This document shows positions 46,741 through 59,560 of a stretch of DNA of 64,000 nucleotides, piece after piece. How positions within the stretch are numbered: the stretch's first letter is position 1; each line of letters begins with the position of its first letter. The translations under genes and the position numbers were made by a program. The notes under the pieces were generated by a model. That model did no database searches. It had not been told where the DNA came from and was given only the letters and a program-made list of their open reading frames with translations. Origin of the DNA: Phellopilus nigrolimitatus (Eukaryota > Basidiomycota > Agaricomycetes > Hymenochaetales > Hymenochaetaceae); the NCBI GenBank assembly GCA_021029095.1, contig JAJOHG010000100.1:1-64000 (forward strand), written 5' to 3'.

Positions 46741-49685
46741 TCAATTCACCGGAGGGATGCGACCCAGTATAATATCGGCCGCTTGTTCGCCGATCGCGTA
46801 TGCAATGGCTTTGCAGGTCAAGTCAGCAATTATTCTGTTGAAAAGAGAATCATCCGCGGCTTACATTGCGTATGGGCGGCGACGTGAAGCGGGACAATGC
46901 TCAAATCAGCCACGCGGATATTCTTCGTGCCGTACACACGCAGATTTGGGTCTACAACGCCGTTGAGCTCCCGAGGAAGCATGCTCAGCGTGCTCGTCGT
47001 ATCTGCGTGATAATAATATATGTTCATGCGAGAAAAGAACACGGCAATGTTAGCGGCAATGGACGTACGGTAAGTCGTTTTCAGACTGTCCTTAACGTAA
47101 TCTTCGATTTCTTTATCTGTAGTACACGCTGAACCAGGCACGACTTCCTTCACTGCCCTAGAGTTAGCTCATGCCTCTTCACGTGAGTTGTGACTCACCG
47201 AAAAAGCTCTTGAAGGGCTCGAGTTCCGCTAGTCCGCGTATAAACTTCAGGGTTTCGACCATTGTATCAAGGTCTACGGGAAGCGCAAAGAATTAGGAAG
47301 GCCGAGGATACCAATGATACTTACCCAGTTTCTCCTCAAGATAATGAGGGTCGATATCCGGCTGGACGTGCGGATCGGTTGAAGTTGCGTGCTAAAACAT
47401 ATAAATGGTACACAACAAGAATGATTATAAGAACACGAAACTTACGACGGTGCCGCGACCGAATAGGTGATTGAAGCAAAGAAGGATAGACATGTACGGT
47501 TTTCCGGCCGCTGGGGCAATGACATCGTCTCAGTTCCATGATCTGCGCTTTAGGATGACCGAGCGTACCTCCTATGCCATCATATCCCGGGAAGCAGATG
47601 AGCTCGCATTCCCCTCCTTCGTCCCTCTCAAATTTTCCCAGTTGCAGCTCGTATTGCTCCTTCAGACCTGGAGGGAGAGAACCGCCTTTCTGCCTCTCTT
47701 CGATCCGCTGGCGTTGACGGCCCACGAATTCGCGAGCCCGCTCTGGAGACGTGATAGTGGAGAACGGAAGGAAAGTGTAATTTGAAAGCCCAATTCTAAG
47801 GAAACCTTTGCCCACGGCGCTATGAGATAATGAAGTTCGAATTTCAGGAAACGTCGCTCAGAAGAAAACAGATTTAGACCTCACTGGAGGGCCAGCTGCG
47901 CAGTCGCGTAGGCATTGTCGGCCAAGCGATCGAGCGTTTCGTGACCAAGCTCTGGGTCCAATTCTGGGTCCTTTTTAAGCCAGATACATTTGAGAAGTAG
48001 AATGAATAGCCCTACCGAATATCACCGAGCTGTGGATATGCTCCTGCATATTTGATCCGACACCCGGAAGGTCAATGACAGTTTGTATTCCAAGAGGGCC
48101 GAGTACTCTTTTGTCTCCAATTCCGGAGAGCTCCAAAATTTGCGGCGATTTCAGAGACCTGGTCAAACCTGATATTCAGAACAATGGTGACGAGAGACGT
48201 AAACGAAGAAGACTTACCCAGCGCTCACGACGACTTCCTTCTTAACAGACACTGCATATGTAACGCCTCCGTGCTCAAATTCAACGGCTTTCGCTTCAAC
48301 TGTATCGTCATTCGAACTCGTCACAATGATTCGATGTACAAGGGCATCACACAGAACGCGGAAATTAGGCTTGCTTGCGTTCGGCTGATAGAAGGCCTGT
48401 ATTATTGGGCGAATAAGACTTTCATGAGTTGTGAACTGGACAGTGACAAGACGTAACTTACCGTCGCAGCATACGAGCGCTTATGGGTCTTCGCATCAAG
48501 CGTAACAGGCGACATACAAGTGCCTATTTTCTGAAAAATAAATCAATCATTAAGCTACACCGTCGTTTGGCAGACGTTTCGCGCGCAGTGTTTAGACAGC
48601 TCACATCTCCGTTCATCTGAAAATATAATCAGACTAGAAAACAAAATGTAGGACGTTTAGCACGTACTGGATCCTTCGCAATCTTGACTCCGGCATTCAG
48701 TAATGTCTGTAACAAATGTGAGTGCTCCGATGAAGCTTGAGAATTGAGGCAATACCTCTTGAAAAGGGACGTCACCCGCCATAACAAACCCAGGAAATGA
48801 TGTCTTGAGCGGGCCTGACGTCCCATGTGCGTCCGGATTGAAAACTTGTTTGTAGCGAGCGGCGTTTTCATCGGTCGGCGGCGTGAAACTAAATCGACAA
48901 TGCAGACACTTAGCCGTCGTACAGGAGCCATAACGAGTTGAAATAGAGTTCGACGCACCCCTCCGTTTTCTTCAGTGACTTGGAGAACCGTTCCCAGTTC
49001 CATCCTGGATTTCCGAGCTTCTCCCAGGCATCAACATCCTGCTTTGGAGGGTGATTCCAGCCCTACTCGTGCAGAAATGAAAGTCAATGAGCAGGTTCGC
49101 CCGCAGGTAAAGAGTAAGAAAGTCAAGAATCGGACCAGATTACGTACATAAAAGTTAATAGCAGAGCTCCCTCCGAGCACCTTACCCCTCGGCCATGGAA
49201 ATTCCCTGTCATTCGCGTGCACTTGAGGAACCGTGTGGAAGTCCCAGTCATATTTCGGGTCGCCGAAGTGCTTTCCGAATTGTCCTGGGATGTCTATGCA
49301 AAAGAATTCGATCTAGAAAGAGCCAAATCGGACACGATTGGCGGCAAACAAATGACTGACTGATGACGGGATCGTCGAGACGCTCCAGGCCAGCTTCTAG
49401 AACAGCAACAGTGATCGATGGATCTTCTGCGAGGCGTGCTGCGACGGTCAGCCCTGCGGTCTGTCATTCATTCGAAATCAAAACAAAACAAAAATTAAAA
49501 GTTAAAAGATTGTTATATCAACGAGTTGAAAGACAGGGGTTCGATTCAGTGACGGACGCACACCACCTCCTACGACAGGCAGATACATATAAGACTCACA
49601 GGAGAAGATACATAGTATGAGCGTGCGCACCGATGACGACATAGTCGAATGCCTTGCTAGTAATTTCTTCCACTGTCGCACTCAT
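46741..49685 (-). pseudogene. GMC oxidoreductase, copy 2 (inverted)
   Basis: Near-copy of 37980-40877 on the opposite strand, with the same exon layout including both micro-exons. Recognisable parts are SATVEEITSKAFDYVVIG (start at 49685), PRGKVLGGSSAINF, SPQILELSGIGDKRVLGPLG, GKGFLRIGLSNYTFLPFSTI, HYHADTTSTLSMLPREL-type C-terminus, and IILGRIPPVN before the stop at 46741-46743. It shares the in-frame TGA after ATAQLALQ (near 47885) and additionally has a shifted frame before SERRF/ATFPEI, so it is more decayed than copy 1 there. The shared stop indicates that either the damage or unrecognised splicing predates the duplication. Confidence 0.78.
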
Positions 49686-50503
49686 ACCTGCGGAGTAGGG
49701 CGATTCGGATTCAGGAACGGCTGTTGATATGTGAAGTGCTGCTGGATATTTATACAAGTCGTCGAGCACCAAGAAAGGCACGAGAAGCAATCTTGAAGTT
49801 GACTTACGGAGCATGGGAAAATGCGGCGTTGCTGCGAACTCTACTACAATGTGCCCGAATAAGTCACATTAGAGTTCCAGACTTTGTTATAATGTTCCCC
49901 CTTTCGCAGATCATATTAGAGATGCGGCACCTCCAAAGTTCAGTGAATTTGATCAACCCGCTAGAAGTACACCAGATACCCGATCCATTATCTTGAAGAA
50001 GAAGCGTAGATGGTCAAGTGTCCGAACTCGAAATCCAATACTGCAGACAAGGACGGAAAAACCCTCTGCACATTTTCAAGTCGCCGGAAGGAAAGTGCTT
50101 TCATTGAGCTCGAAAAGACGCCGGCGGTTTAGTGCATTTGAACTTGGACAATGCTGTCGCAGATCGATACATATATATTCTTCGCATTGATACCTCTCTC
50201 CCGCTGTCGCACGTCCCCTCTGCCTTGCGCCGGGCTGATTCGAGTTTTAGGAGATTGCTGACCGTCAGCATCTCTGCATCCGAGAAGAAGTTAGTCTGTG
50301 CATTCATGGTAAACCAAGTTCTTTGTGTCTCCTTGTTTCCAAGAACCAAAGACGAGAAATCAAAGCCAGTATTATCAGGCCCCGATTAGCGTGAGAGCGT
50401 GCGCTGCAGGCGCTCTGTTGAGCGTAACGGTTGTCGTGGCTGTGCTTGCTGACTTCATTCAGGTTACGTTAACACCGTCTGCCTTCAGGATACTTCCTTC
50501 ATC

Positions 50504-50620
50504 ATGCTTAAACAGAGTCTGACCATTGCTCTCAAGCCCTACCCTCGTCCCACTCCAGATGAGGACTATAACTTCTCCAATACAGATCCCGAAGCTCCCC
50601 CAGCACATCGGGCCACGCTT
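50504..50620 (+). pseudogene. 5' fragment of family P kinase-like gene
   Basis: Encodes MLKQSLTIALKPYPRPTPDE and DYNFSNTDPEAPP, matching the first about 38 residues of the gene at 37063. At about 50622 it jumps into block C sequence. It is the outer edge of inverted block D copy 2. Confidence 0.7.
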
Positions 50621-50624
50621 CTCC

Positions 50625-51920
50625 CAAACGCTCGCATTGAGTTCAAATGGTCGGACGAATACCTCTGCTCATTCGGAGAGATTCTCGCGCGTCGGTTCAA
50701 CCCTGTACGGCGCAAACCTAATCCGATTTCGCAACCGGCTGTCGATGGACTCGCGCCGCTGCGGGATCTGCTTAGGTGTGTTGTGCGCTTCTCGTGTAAT
50801 GACATGACACGCAATGGACGATGCTAATATTTTCTACATAGTTACACCCTCTTGTACGACGCACATGTGGTTCACGCACAGGTACATCGGGCGATCGCCG
50901 CGTTTTGAGCTCGAAGATCGCGCAGGGTATGGACACCAGACATTGCCTTTCGGCGGGTGACGAGGCGGCGGAACGAGGACGCAGAAACGGCGCTAGATGG
51001 AACCCAGGCGTGGTTTGCACTCACACCCAGGCGGAGGACATGGTGGATGTCCTCCCGGGATGCCCTGGGGATGCAGCCGTTCCGAGTTCACGAGTGCGCT
51101 GAGTCCTTCTATTTTTTCTTTTCTTTCTACTGTACTCACGCGCACCACCATGAAATGACAGCGATTCCCGGCGCGAGCGTGTCGCAAACACACTCCCGCG
51201 CGAGATTCTGCTGCTTTCTGCGGCTGCGATTCGTGTAAAGGGCGACGCCCACCATGAACAAGGGCGCCGTCGTCGGCGTCCAGATGCCCCGACCGCCTGG
51301 CCCTACTAGAGCTGCGCGAGAAGGGACAAACGAGGTTGTGTGTTGTATGGGAGGACGTGCTGCGATGAAGAGAGTAGGGCGACCCTTCTGCTGCTTTTGG
51401 CGATCGACCACGAGGAGAAGATGCGCAGCCGCGCGGTACGTGTCCGGTCAGCGTGCGCGTGCGCTCTCCGAATGCAAGGCGTCGTCCGTCCCCATCCCGG
51501 ATCCCCGTCTCGCAGCATGTTGCGCGCCAGCGACCCAGAGCTTCCTCGCCATAAACAGCGGGATCGGACCGACGTCTACAGCCCGTCTACTGCGCCGACA
51601 TCGACGTGCGCAACGGCGGCGCGGCGCAGGCTTCCGCGTCCAGGAAGGTGCAGGCGCGAACGCGTGCGGGTGTACGTGCACGTGCACTAGAAGCTGTCCT
51701 GGACGTTTAGGAGATATGGGATGCGGGCGGTTGGCGGTGCGGTGCGATACGCCTTTTTGAGGAAGCTAAGAAAGTGCGCCGCTTGAGCGCGACCGTGACC
51801 GCGATGCGCGGATCTGCCAGCATGCCGGCTCCCATCCTCCTGTCGAGAGTGTTCAGCATCAGTATGCGCGCTTCTTAAGTCTCTATTATTTCGAGACATG
51901 CTAAAGTTGTGGACCTTTAG
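50625..51920. repeat. block C copy 2, non-genic part
   Basis: Direct match to about 35010-35960, then GC-rich sequence with the motif near 51620 shared with 28020 and 20870. Frames are antisense pairs rich in Arg/Pro/Ala. No gene is supported. Confidence 0.5.
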
Positions 51921-51923
51921 CAT

Positions 51924-52945
51924 TCAAGTATCTTTGGACATCACAAATCGTATTTCTTTCCTTTCCCGAAAGCATGTGATGTATGATGAAGGTACAAAAT
52001 CCGTATCCCCTCCAACCTCTTCAAAATCCGTCATCCTCTTTTCCTTCGTTTGCAAATTCTGGAGGAGGCATGGATGCCTTGAAACTGTCGATGCTCGACT
52101 GCTCATCAGTGACGCCTTGATCTCTGGCGAGAAGCACATAGTCTTTCAGTAACTCTGTGTTCTCGAGGGAAGCATAGAATCCGACTGGTGTAAGTTTGTC
52201 GATCATAGCTTGACTCGGCAGGCCGGGACCATCATCGCCTGCGACAAAAGTATCGCAGCCTATCTGGACAGTTGGGCGTACTTTCGAAAGGACGAGGTTA
52301 GCGGTGAAGGTGTGTGTTGGGACTAGGGAGAAACGCTAACACACACTCCAGACCATCAGATTTGATGCATACTCTATCAGAGTTCCGCATGAGAAAGTGA
52401 CTTGACCCTTCCCCTTGCGCCATTTGCGGTCAGGAAAGGTGCATGCGTGTTCGACGATGCCTCCAAGGCTAACAAGACGGCACTCGTCATCCTTGAATAC
52501 AAACTCCTCGTCGTCGTATCCGTGTTTATCAAAGCCGCGATCGTGCATGATAGTAATTTTCTCGAAAATTCGATGCCTATAAATAAATGCAATGGCTTAT
52601 GAGTACCTAAGAAAATGGCGGAGACTTAGGTCAACCAGTTGATATTCACCTTGAATCGAGAGGGAGTCTGCAGAGAGTTTCATTCTTAGGGATTCCGCAA
52701 TCCTCAAGAACAAGACAGCCTAATGCTATGCCGTACTGAGCCCTTCCTTTGAAAACGCCGAGCAGACAGGGAAACAGTATGCCTTGAAGTTCGCGCACTT
52801 TTCCATAGTTCTCCGCTTCTTTGTCGAAATCGGCCATGACGTGTCTTCCAACATACAACTTGATCACGACACTTTGATTATCGAGCGTAACGCGATAGAT
52901 CATGGTTTCGAATGACGTTTTCCTGCTGAGCATCGTTGAAGCATC
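51924..52945 (-). pseudogene. family P kinase-like gene, 5'-truncated
   Basis: Exon A (52945-52660) encodes ETMIYRVTLDNQSVVIKLYV, RELQGILFPCLLGVFKG and LGCLVLEDCG. Exon B (about 52575-52340) encodes FEKITIMHDRGFDKHGYDDE, ECRLVSLGGIVEHAC and YASNLMVW. Exon C (about 52260-52010) encodes GLPSQAMIDKLTPVGF and DEQSSIDSFKASMPPPEF. The first about 45 residues of the family are cut off at the junction with block B copy 2 near 52970. Frames within exons are open, so truncation is the main defect. Confidence 0.6.
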
Positions 52946-53060
52946 TAGGTGAGTACGACCTGTGCTCCGACGCGTTTCGCGAAGGCAGTCAGGTCACGTG
53001 AAATCCCAACTAGTTAAAAAAAATGTGTTGCTCGTGAACGTCTTCTTTACTTTCATCACC

Positions 53061-54105
53061 ATGCTAGAGCAGAATTTGACCATATCCCTCAAGCATTATC
53101 CTTATCCTGATGAGAAAACGGACTACACACTCCTCAGTACAATCGCAGAAGCTCCCCCGGGCTCTATTCACATGGATATTTCAACAATCCTTAGCAGGAC
53201 ACGCAATGGATTATATCGTTTATCGCGCTCCTCTTGGAGACCACTGTGTCATAGTCAAACTCTATGTCGGAAAGCATACAATGACTGATCTTGAGAAAGC
53301 AGCAGAGAATTATGAAAAGTACCACGAGTTTCAGGGCAGCTTATTCCCTCGCCTGCTTGGAGTATATAAAGGAGAGAATAAAGATGTTGGTTGCTTGGCG
53401 CTCGAGGACTGCGGAAGCCCGTTTGAAAAGAAACTCCGCAGGCTGCCTACAAAACTAAAGTGAGTTTTTTTTTGCCGATTATCGCGAGTTCTGCGTTCTG
53501 CGAAGGTTCACAAATCACTGTATCACTTTACAGAGATCAAATTCTTGAGAAGATCGTAATCATGCACGACCACGGCTTCGCTCTGAGCGACTACGACGAG
53601 GATGAGGTTGTATTTAAAGGAGACGAGTTCCGATTTCTCGGCGTGAAGAGCGTCGTCGAGCACGAGTGCACCTCTCCGGATCGGCACTGGCGCATAGACA
53701 AAGACGGCCCTCCACCCGATAATTTGTCGTGCGAAGAATTACAGGGTTACGCGTCAAACATGGAAATCGGGTATGAGTGTGAGTATCTCCCAGAAAACAA
53801 CGCATGTCTTCTCTGCTTACCTGGCACGCTCGTCAGTTTGCCCAAGTGTCAGAATAGGCAGCGTTAGATACGACATGGTCGACGATCATAAGGACCTGCC
53901 GAGTCAAGCGATAATCGACAAGCTTACACCGTCTGGATTCTATGACACGCACAGGAACTCGGAAATACTGAGAGATTATATGGAGCTTGCTGGGCGGCAG
54001 GGTGTTGTTGACGAGCAATCGAACATCGATGCTTTCAAGCAATCCACTCCTCTACCAGACTTCCCGGAAAAAGTGCACCGTGCTGCCAGTCCTCAATATG
54101 ATTAA
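53061..54105 (+). pseudogene. family P kinase-like gene, frameshifted (block B copy 2)
   Basis: Starts MLEQNLTISLKHYPYPDEKT at 53061. Near 53200 the frame is lost relative to the paralogue at 30455 (SRTRNG instead of the paralogue's SITSEWDYIVYR). It continues one frame over as DYIVYRAPLGDHCVIVKLYV, LEKAAENYEKYHEFQGSLFP and LALEDCGSP. After an intron come EKIVIMHDHGFALSDYDEDE, FRFLGVKSVVEHEC, and after another QAIIDKLTPSGF and EQSNIDAFKQSTPLPDF. Except for the frameshift it is complete. It is the intact-length partner of 29520-30510. Confidence 0.6.
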
Positions 54106-56720
54106 GGGCATACTAACTTTCGTATCTTTGCTATACTGTTCTGTGCATACAATAGTACGACGGCAATGAAGCGTACAGGCTATGAAACATTAATGCTCGC
54201 ACACATTTTTGACTGTAAAGTGTTCTTGAAAGCGAGACAAATCTTGTATCTTAAAGATATATGTATGTGCCGTGCCAAGACGTCGGTTCATCCTTGAAGA
54301 GTATCCAAGCAACCAGAGGCCGACACACATTCTAGCTTCAGAACTCTGCTCCAAGCCATTCCACATAAAAGAGGAATCCTTCTCGCGCATCAGCGCCGAG
54401 TCGCGCTTCACCAGAACCTTGAACTGCGAGTGTTGCACGCGGCAGCAGCAGCACGCCGCACGCCGACCTGCTTGACTGCGCCTCATCCTTATAAGACACA
54501 CGTATTAAGATGGATTTAACGTGATAAGATAGGCAGATTATGCGAACCGCTTATCCCAAGCTGGAAGCGCACGCATATTAAACGACGAGCATTTTCATAT
54601 TGAATTTCTGAATTCAGATAAAGCTACTAGTAGGTGCCGGCCGTACTGACGACACACAGCGTTGCCTCTTCTTTCGCCGAGGTACCGCGCTCTGGCAGAA
54701 GCGTACTTCTCCCACGCTCGCACGTATCCGGTCACAGCAGCGAGAGCGCGCCGCCTTCCCTCTTCTATCTCGCCTGCCGGTCTCCCGCCTCCGCCCTCGC
54801 CCATCCTCGAACGCATCTTCGAATATAGGCTTCGCTCGGTCGGGGGGCCGTCACCGCCTTTCTTCTCGTCTACATCTGCGTCCCGGCGGATTATTCCCAA
54901 CTCGGGGACAGTGACTCGCGAGGGTGCCCACTTGCGTGCCGCCCGCGCGGTGCGTGCTGCCCATTTCGACGACGCTCTCGCTTTTTGCATCTTTCGCGAC
55001 GCCATGGAGATGGCCACGACCGCGCTCTGCGAAGCCAATCAACTAAGTAAACGGCTTAAAGAAGAAAACAGGCCGGAAAGTCGCGTACCACGCGCTCACA
55101 AAAACAAAATGCATCCTCCCCCGCGTCGCATCCCCGCATAAGACTGGCGCATCGCGACGCCGCCGACGCCAGTCGATGGCATATCTGGACGAAACCGAAC
55201 ACATCGGCAAATAGACACTCAGAGCTCAAACCACTCTCGCAGTTTCACACACGATAGCCACACGCCGACAGACGTGGTTCTCCAAGTCCGGCCGCGTTAA
55301 CTCGCCGAATCTGGACAACCGTTCGCTCGACTTCTGCAATGCATTTTGGATTCGGCTGAAGGCGGCGTCGATGTGCTCTAAGCCCGCATGCGCGGCGATG
55401 TCCGCACTGTCTTGGAGATCCGCGCAATCAAGAAGGAGCGCATCTCGAAAGCCCTTCCCCAGCCTCCTAACTTCCTCAGAAAGGCGGAATGCACCGCACC
55501 ACAAACTGTCCGCGCGCCATCTTCTAATATTTCTGAACAGTTTCCGGTGCAGGTCGTTCGCGTCCGCTTGCGTCCGCCTGGACGCGGAAACCCGCAGTGA
55601 TAAGACGGTGCGCACGCCATCCATCTCGCGCTTGCTCGACATCGATGTCGGCACAGCAGACGGGCTGTAGACGTCAGCCAGACACCGCTGCCTTAGGCAA
55701 GGCAGCTCTGGGCCGCGGGCGTTCGTGTGCTAGAGTCCCGAACAAGACGGACGACAACTTGCATTCACGCAAAGCTTGAGCGTGCGATTCGCGCCTGCGC
55801 GCGCCGTTTCTCGTCGTACTCGATCGCCAGAAGTAGAGGAAGGAAACTGCATCCCATTTCCCTCCTCGCAGCGTGTCCTCTGCCCGAAAAACTGCCCTGC
55901 TGATCGTGCCTCCTACGCTGCTCGTCTAATGCTGGGTTCGCGCGGTCACATAGGACGTCTGAACGCAGACGGTGCGCATCACGGCAGCGGCGGCTCGAGC
56001 GTGCGTTGGCGCCGTGTTCGCGCCGAGCGTCGCGGCCGATTCATACTGGTGTACATAATATAAGTACAGTAAAGGAAGAAAAGGTAGACATACTCACGAG
56101 TTCGAACTGGCCGCGTCCCCGGGACGTCTCGAAAGGTCGTCCAGCTTGTTCTTCATCTGCGCGTGAGTGCAACTCGCCCCTCGACTCCATCCGGTATCGT
56201 TCGCATGTCCTCATCACGCCGCCTGCTCGACTCATGCCAGAAGACCATATTCGGCGTCCACGCACGAGCGGCTACTCGAGAAAGAAATGTGCTCATATGT
56301 GTGGAATACCTAAGCAAGTCCCGGCATGTCGGCAATCACCAATCTTGATGATGAGTTTCGGGTTTGCCCATTGCCGAGCTGTGGTTGGTCAGTATCTGAC
56401 ATACGATCACCACGCGTTCCATTCGTGTTCTCTTACGCTACGCACAAAGGTATTGAGACATACCGCCATGCGGCGATATCTACAGGATCTACGGGACAGC
56501 AAGGGAAATTACAGCCGCGCTTGGACAACGGGCGACTGATGAAACTTGATGGCAGCAGCTGCAGGAGATCGGTACCAACAACCCCAAGCTCGTTTCGTCT
56601 GAAGTTACGGCTCTCCGAGCAGAGATTCGCGAGATCAATATGCTTTTATTCAAGCGCACCGATTTTGACCCTAGAAGGTCACCATAGCGACCGAGGCCAA
56701 CTTCGTACATCAGATCTTAA
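54106..56720 (+). repeat. duplicated block B copy 2, non-genic part
   Basis: Inverted counterpart of 22880-29500 without the hAT element. The octamer ATCTGACA at 56394-56401 is the single-copy empty target site. Plus-strand frame 54662-55141 (Pro/Ser-rich, then DDALAFCIFRDAMEMATTAL) corresponds to 28568-29014 minus and may be a degenerate gene, but no family is recognised. Remnants at 55330-55490 match the 28005-28343 coding relic. Confidence 0.55.
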
Positions 56721-57477
56721 GTATAATCGCTCCCTGGAGTGGCTGCGAGGGCTGACGTCTCCTGTCGCACGCACCAGGTTCGGACAGGCCACAGAGTAGT
56801 GGCACAGCTGCCGAGGATATGATTCCCATCGCGGAGTATTATAAAGGGAAATGGAAAGCGCGTTTCAAGCTCCACGAAGACATGAATATTACGGTCCTTG
56901 CTTCTTTGGTATCTGAGAACCAGGCGAGGCCTTGTTTTTTCTTGAAAATTCTGCGCAGTCTCGTTTCTCAAGAAAAGAGGTGATGTACAATTCGTGTCGT
57001 TGGTTGTTTTCCTGTGCTCGCATTGTACTCTCGGAACTGACTCGGGTTTCCTGCCATACCCAAGGACCCTGCTTCAATCGAGATCTAAATCTACATCCGT
57101 CATGAAGATTGTGGCTGCTTCTGATTTCCGGTTCAAGAACCAACAGACTCAAGGAAAGCATTGTCGTACAAAGGAATCTCTATGTTCTGTGAGCACTGCT
57201 TTTATCCACAATGAGAACTGTTCTTTTTGTTGCATTGTTTGGTGCGCGATGGAGCTACACGTCTCTTTCTTTCACCCGTTTCACTCGGTTTCTACTTTTC
57301 GCAAGATTTAATTGGATACCCCAGCAATTAAGCCACAGCAGGGCATACTCGGAGTCTAAGCCACATACCTCATGGCGTCAAAGCGACACAGCGCTGCGTC
57401 CAGGTCAAGTATATAGGTGTGCTCTTCGTCCTCAAGCCCCGTCCATCCCCACCCCCACCCCCCTAACGAAGCGCGGC
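56721..57477. other. intergenic stretch upstream of the 57.5-kb gene
   Basis: No copy elsewhere in the window and no domain in any frame. Short frames on both strands only. A C-rich run (CCCCACCCCCACCCCCC, 57448-57463) lies just before the next gene's ATG and may belong to its promoter or leader. Confidence 0.4.
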
Positions 57478-59201
57478 ATGAATAACTTACAGCACTCGCA
57501 TTTCGACTCCAGAGACGGAAATTTCCCCTTGGCCCATCCTAGCTATGACTTATGTTCCGGTGTGGAGTGCAGGTGTGTTATTCTCGATTTCTCTTATTTC
57601 GTTCTCAGTCCAGTTCTGACTTACTATGTGCGCGCGTCCTTAGCTCAGGACTGCCTCACCCCGACTTTCACGATGGAGATCTGACTCAGAGTGATAATCC
57701 TTACTTTAATGATCTCGGGCAGATCTACTCGGCGCGCTCTGCGGATTCTGGCAATCCAAATAGCCGTCTAATGATTCAGACTCAACCCGCAAATGCGTTT
57801 TTAAGAACTCAAAACGTCTTTCAATGGAGCTCGCAGATGAATAACTGGCCTATGGTGCAAGGTGAAGTCAACAGAGCTGGTAATTCCAGCTTTCATGATC
57901 AAGCGCAAAACCAACCCGGTGTTCTCCCGAACGAACAGAATGCCCCAGTCATGTACGGGTCTTCTAGGCTCGATCCTCAGACGGCCCTTCTTTTTCAGCC
58001 TCTCTATTCTAACCCTATCGGCCAATTTTATGCGCCAATTACAACTCAAAATATGTTACCTCGGTGCTTAGAGCAGAGCTCCACTGACCTTCCCGTTCCT
58101 TCTACATTCGTTCCTCCCGTGTTCTATCCGAATCCCTTCCCTGACCGGCATGTTCTCCGTCCTTTCCAATCGTCCGGGCAAATCCCAAATAACTTCCCTG
58201 CTTCCTCCGCGATCAATGGCCCGCACGATTTCATAGGAAGCGGGCTCCATCAGTCCGTACCTATAGCGGAGGTCGCCCCTTTCCAGAATTTGCCAGTAAA
58301 TGGCTCGATGGAGTCGCACATGTCCCTCCAAGCGAATGCACGCAGCTCATACGACGTGTCCGAGCACACCCAAGCTTCTCGCTCTTATGACTATTTCGGC
58401 ACCTTGTTTGATTATCCTTCCCTTCAGCAAAATGAAGGGTACAACCCCTATCAAGACAGTCGAACACCAACAGCCGTACCCGCTCAGGTTCTTCCGCCAG
58501 GAGATTCGGATCACTTCCATACGCTCCCACAGAGCTACGAACCAGAATTTTACGGGTTCAATGTGCCCGACGCCTTTTCCGATACATCCAATTTCATGAC
58601 CACTGGATTTTTTGATGCATCGTCTGTGCCGTATGATTCGCAGGGCCTGGTTTCTGGAAGTCAACAGTCGTGCACAGTGTCCTCTGCTTCTTCTAGTCAC
58701 CAGGAAACTTTGGACCAGTTCGCTTCTGTATACAGGGCTGAGACTCCGATATCTTCAGATTCTGCGCACCAAAACGGCCCTGTCGGACACCTTCAGGACT
58801 TTGGAAATGCTTCCCCTCATTTCAATACCTATTTATCGGAGTCCGGGTTTGAAACATTGCACGCCCCTACACCGCGAAAGCCGGGTGTCGCCTATTTCAA
58901 AGGGTTGCCCTCGTTTTTGCTTACTCCCGTAAGTACTAACGAGAACTCGCCAAGCTCTTCCGAATATGGGACGCCGACGATTTATGGAGAATCAAAATTT
59001 CTCCCTCAAGAAGAATCTCGGATTGACACGCGTTATATACTACCTTTCGCTCCTACACCTGAGCCTGGAGGATTGCCTGGAGCGATAGAGTACCCCCCTC
59101 AAGAATCGCAGGTTGAAATGTACGATTGGTTTCCTCTTGCGCCTACTCCTGAGCCTGGGGATGTGGTATACAATTTCGAGACGGAGAAGGCAAACCTGTA
59201 G
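57478..59201 (+). CDS. Ser/Pro/Asn/Gln-rich protein of unknown function
   Basis: Two exons: 57478-57572 (MNNLQHSHFDSRDGNFPLAH..) and 57644-59201, with a 71-bp intron (GTGTGT..CCTTAG). Phase fits and the product is 550 residues. The composition is dominated by Ser, Pro, Asn, Gln, Phe and Tyr with few charges, as in disordered transcriptional regulators or adaptor proteins. There is no zinc finger, homeodomain, transmembrane segment or signal peptide. The C-terminal region contains PFAPTPEPGG and PLAPTPEPGD about 35 residues apart, an obvious short repeat, plus aromatic/acidic patches (PEFYGFNVPDAF, SYDYFGTLFDYPS). Codon use and the long uninterrupted second exon make it a real gene. It is the only clearly single-copy, undamaged ordinary gene in the right half. 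Function unknown. Confidence 0.75.
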
Positions 59202-59560
59202 TTGACTCAAACGACATGCTGTTTACTCCGGTTTTCCTCCATCGCCTCAATTGCCATGACAAAGACAAGGAAACACAATCTTAAGCCCCAGCCACTTTTC
59301 TATGCATTTCTCGTATACTTAACATGTACAGTGTCTCCTACATGATACTACCTTACTTATGCATCCAATTCCTTACATTAGACCAGAAACGTCAATATAT
59401 GCATCTATGTTAACTTGTCTCTTTCTCACTTTGCTGTCAACCATGATATACTTGACATCGAAAGGAAGAAGTACATATGTACCATGATAAAGAGATCAAG
59501 AGCTGTGTTCCTCAGCCCTTTAAAATCTGACGCCCCAAGCAGTTGGGATTAGGAAGAAAA
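59202..59560. other. 3' flank, no gene seen
   Basis: AT-rich sequence after the 550-residue gene, with no coding signal. Confidence 0.5.

Noticed and set aside
49520..49560. GGGGTTCGATTCA resembling a tRNA T-arm
   Set aside because: It lies in an intron of GMC copy 2; the inverted copy at about 38110-38130 shows it is diverged intron sequence and no cloverleaf can be drawn.
54595..55141. Overlapping plus and minus ORFs of about 150 residues
   Set aside because: GC-rich antisense pairs in a duplicated block; the plus frame is weakly conserved at 28568-29014 minus, but no family or start could be supported.
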